A DNA stretch of 9,517 nucleotides from the NCBI GenBank assembly GCA_964405325.1, contig CAYONM010000148.1, forward strand, positions 1-9,517, read 5' to 3'. The stretch comes from CAYONM01 sp964405325 (lineage in GTDB: Bacteria; Planctomycetota; UBA11346). The position numbers were made by a program, and so were the translations under genes. Position 1 is the stretch's first letter. Each line of letters begins with the position of its first letter. This document shows positions 7,773 to 9,517 of the stretch, in pieces. A model generated the notes under the pieces. That model was not told the origin of the DNA, searched no databases, and saw only the letters and a list, made by a program, of their open reading frames with translations.

Positions 7773-7806
7773 CAGATGGGCACGGATACCTATCCGTGCC
7801 CATCTG
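7773..7806. terminator. Two-way Rho-independent terminator
   Basis: A perfect 16-bp inverted repeat (CAGATGGGCACGGATA and its complement) surrounds CC at 7789-7790. On the plus strand it is followed by ATTTTCG, on the minus strand by GTTTTGCC. It lies between the convergent kinase and amidohydrolase genes, and the two T-runs suit termination from both sides. Confidence 0.85.
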
Positions 7807-7829
7807 ATTTTCGCTGCAATTGATCCGGC

Positions 7830-8978
7830 TTATACGGCCAGACCCGCCAAGCGGGTATACAAACGCCCGACCACGCCGATCAGTTGATCGTTGAAATCGA
7901 AACGCGGACTGTGGCAGGGCGGGGCATCAGCCTGAACACCGGCGCCGATCAAGGCATAGGCACCAGGTATTTGTTCCAGATAATAGCTGAAATCCTCCGA
8001 GGCCATGATCGGCACGGCAATCGAGCGACTCTGCCAAGCAGGCCCCAGTTCCGCCTCCAAGGCCGCACGCATCTGCGCCGCTGGTCCGGCGTGATTGCAG
8101 GTGGCGCCGTAACGCGGGGCATGCCGGACTTCGGCCGTGACACCGTAGGCCGCGGCGGTGGCTGAGGCAATTTCGGTGATCGCCTCCTCGATCCGGCCAC
8201 GCGCCGCGGTGCTTTCGGCCCGCACGCTCCCGCGCAGGGTCGCCTGTTCGGGAATCACCGTCACCTGACTCTCGGCTTGAATGGAGGCAACGCTGACCAC
8301 CGCCGCCTGCTGCGGCGGCAGACGCCGGCTGACAATCTGCTGCAGTGACTGGGTGATCCCCGCCGCCGCCAAGACCGGATCGCGGCACAACTCCGGCTGG
8401 CTGGCATGCCCGCCGCGACCGGTCAGCCCGATTTCGAAAGCGCCGTTGGCGCACATCACCGGGCCATCCGGGCACACCGCCTGGCCGAAGGACATCGCTG
8501 GCCAGTTGTGCCAGCCGAAAATCACGTCCACCCCATCCAAGGCACCATCAGCGATCATACGCTTGGCACCATGCCCGCCCTCCTCGGCCGGCTGAAACAG
8601 CAGCGTCACCGGTCCAGGTAATTCCGCCGCATGCAAGCGCAGCCAGCGGCTGGCGGCCAGCAGGGTGGCAGTGTGGCCATCGTGACCGCAGGCGTGCATC
8701 ACGCCCGGCCGCTGCGAGCTCCAGTCCACCCCGCTGACCTCAACCATGGGCAAGGCGTCGATATCGGCGCGCAGGGCGATATGCCGGCCCGTGGCCTGTG
8801 GTGCCAAGGTGGCAACGGTGCCATGTTCGGCACAGACGCGCCAGGCGATGCCCAGCGCATCTAGCTGCTGCCGGATGCTGGCGGCGGTATCCGCCTCCTG
8901 CCAGGTCAGCTCCGGCTGTCGGTGCAGTTCCCGCCGAAATGCCACGGCCTCGGCCACCAGCTGCTCCCAATCCGCCAT
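7830..8978 (-). CDS. M20-family amidohydrolase (N-acyl-amino-acid deacylase or hippurate hydrolase type)
   Basis: A 382-residue cytoplasmic metalloenzyme of the M20D (AbgA/HipO-like) group, which cleaves acyl groups from N-acylated amino acids with a di-metal centre. Visible motifs are ALRADIDALPM (68-78), the metal-binding HACGHDGH (95-102, with Cys97 and His99), FQPAEEGGHGAK (128-139, with catalytic and metal Glu132/133), GWHNWP (155-160), GRGGHASQP (187-195, dimerisation domain), VIPEQATLRGSVR (241-253) and a C-terminal CHSPRFDFND (355-364). Length is typical. The open frame extends 147 codons further upstream, but ATG 8978 is right: AAGGAG lies seven bases before it (8986-8991) and the upstream frame shows no homology. 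The acyl group and amino acid cannot be read from sequence; the N-acetyl-diaminobutanoate deacetylases of ectoine breakdown belong to the same broad family but no other ectoine gene is here. Confidence 0.9.
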   Translation of the reverse strand: MADWEQLVAEAVAFRRELHRQPELTWQEADTAASIRQQLDALGIAWRVCAEHGTVATLAPQATGRHIALRADIDALPMVEVSGVDWSSQRPGVMHACGHDGHTATLLAASRWLRLHAAELPGPVTLLFQPAEEGGHGAKRMIADGALDGVDVIFGWHNWPAMSFGQAVCPDGPVMCANGAFEIGLTGRGGHASQPELCRDPVLAAAGITQSLQQIVSRRLPPQQAAVVSVASIQAESQVTVIPEQATLRGSVRAESTAARGRIEEAITEIASATAAAYGVTAEVRHAPRYGATCNHAGPAAQMRAALEAELGPAWQSRSIAVPIMASEDFSYYLEQIPGAYALIGAGVQADAPPCHSPRFDFNDQLIGVVGRLYTRLAGLAV

Positions 8979-9048
8979 CGCTGCACTCCTTGGTGCAGAG
9001 CCTAGTTCCCTTCGCCTCCGACAACAGCCCGCCCTGGCGGCAAATTCC

Positions 9049-9192
9049 TCACCGTGGGTCGCGGAAAGCCTGTGGCGAGCAGCCCTGCTGTTGACGGAAG
9101 ACGCGCGCGAAATAACCCGGATCAGCAAAGCCGCAACCGACTGCGATGCCGGTGATCGACAGCGAACTGGTCCAACAACCGGCCGCGGACCA
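9049..9192 (-). pseudogene. Remnant of an AraC-type regulator (C-terminal helix-turn-helix)
   Basis: The minus-strand frame ending at the stop codon 9049-9051 encodes about 38 residues typical of the second AraC helix-turn-helix and tail: LSITGIAVGCGFADPGYFAR, then VFRQQQGCSPQAFRDPR. Just upstream (9166-9192) the expected preceding helix appears in another frame (VRGRLLDQFA), suggesting a frameshift. No first helix-turn-helix or sensor domain is recognisable further upstream before the right repeat. It is therefore a decayed fragment of a second AraC regulator, distinct from the intact one at 705-1451. It sits about 70 bases upstream of the amidohydrolase start, in the same direction, so the original gene may have controlled that enzyme. 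Confidence 0.65.
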
Positions 9193-9317
9193 TGAACAAC
9201 AAGAGCATCGTCGACGAATACCACCGGCCGAAAATGGCCTACGCGGATATCCGCCGGCATTTCCAGGGCTTTCGCGCGGCCGGTCACTCGGCGCACTGGC
9301 CACGCTGGCTGGTCTAA
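9192..9317 (+). CDS. Short ORF of 41 residues with coding-like composition, possibly a truncated gene
   Basis: An ATG-to-TAA frame begins MNNKSIVDEYHRPKMAYADI and ends HSAHWPRWLV. Most codons end in G or C, and the residue mix is more protein-like than the shadow frames around it. No clear ribosome site precedes the ATG. I do not recognise the family. It may be the N-terminal stump of a gene whose remainder was lost near the repeat junction; the WPRWLV ending could lead into a membrane segment, but that is speculation. It starts where the AraC remnant on the opposite strand fades out. A chance frame cannot be excluded. Confidence 0.3.
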   Translation: MNNKSIVDEYHRPKMAYADIRRHFQGFRAAGHSAHWPRWLV

Positions 9318-9436
9318 ACCATGAAACCGCCTTGCCGCCAAGATGGTCGGCGGCAGGGCCGGAATCCCACGCTCCAAATTGGTGTCGCCAATTCGGACGG
9401 ACGTGCAAGCTCCTCCCACGAAATTGCTACTGAACG

Positions 9437-9492
9437 GGCTTAGGGCCCGTCAATAAATAAAGATAGCGTCTCACTTGATCTTTTGCCGCCCT
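9437..9492 (-). repeat. Right arm of the terminal inverted repeat
   Basis: The reverse complement of bases 1-56, with 50 of 56 identities. The same end of the element faces inwards on both sides. The sequence from 9493 to the window end has no counterpart in the window, since the left copy is cut at base 1; it is probably the inside of the same mobile element. Both arms can be read as one open frame (R-A-A-K-D-Q to Y-L-L-T-G-P-K-P), but most differences between the arms are not at third codon positions, so there is no sign of protein-level selection. Confidence 0.75.
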
Positions 9493-9517
9493 TCTGCGTT
9501 GCTTATCGCTTACATAT

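Noticed and set aside
8979..9419. The 147-codon upstream extension of the amidohydrolase frame.
   Set aside because: The strong ribosome site before 8978 and the family's usual N-terminus fix the start; the extension resembles random GC-rich translation and overlaps the AraC remnant in a different frame.

Overview
The window is about 9.5 kb of GC-rich bacterial DNA. PriA, a signal-peptide beta-barrel protein ending in Phe, good AAGGAG ribosome sites and sigma70-like promoters point to a Gram-negative proteobacterium. I favour a gammaproteobacterium, perhaps related to purple sulfur bacteria, but no marker fixes the genus.

Layout, left to right. Bases 1-56 are one arm of an imperfect inverted repeat whose partner lies at 9437-9492, so nearly the whole window sits between two facing copies of one repeat. 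Bases 57-704 hold a perfect 20-bp palindrome and no gene I can support. Then come an AraC-family regulator (+, 705-1451), a convergent priA replication-restart helicase (-, 1468-3705), a hairpin, and an outer-membrane beta-barrel protein (-, 3811-4752). A divergent promoter region of about 490 bp follows. It leads to a HAD-fold protein that has lost its catalytic residues (+, 5245-5973) and a membrane-tethered Ser/Thr protein kinase (+, 6144-7688). A strong two-way terminator separates the kinase from a convergent M20-family amidohydrolase (-, 7830-8978). The last 450 bp hold the decayed C-terminal end of a second AraC-type regulator and a short ORF with coding-like base use, then the right repeat arm.

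How the genes relate: priA is a housekeeping gene. The AraC regulator, the beta-barrel protein and the amidohydrolase look like independent transcription units. The HAD pseudoenzyme and the kinase are adjacent and in the same direction, and may form a signalling pair. This is the most unusual part of the window. Both window ends fall in the same repeat, so the stretch may be a composite mobile segment or simply a contig that broke at two copies of an insertion sequence. The sequence alone cannot decide between these.
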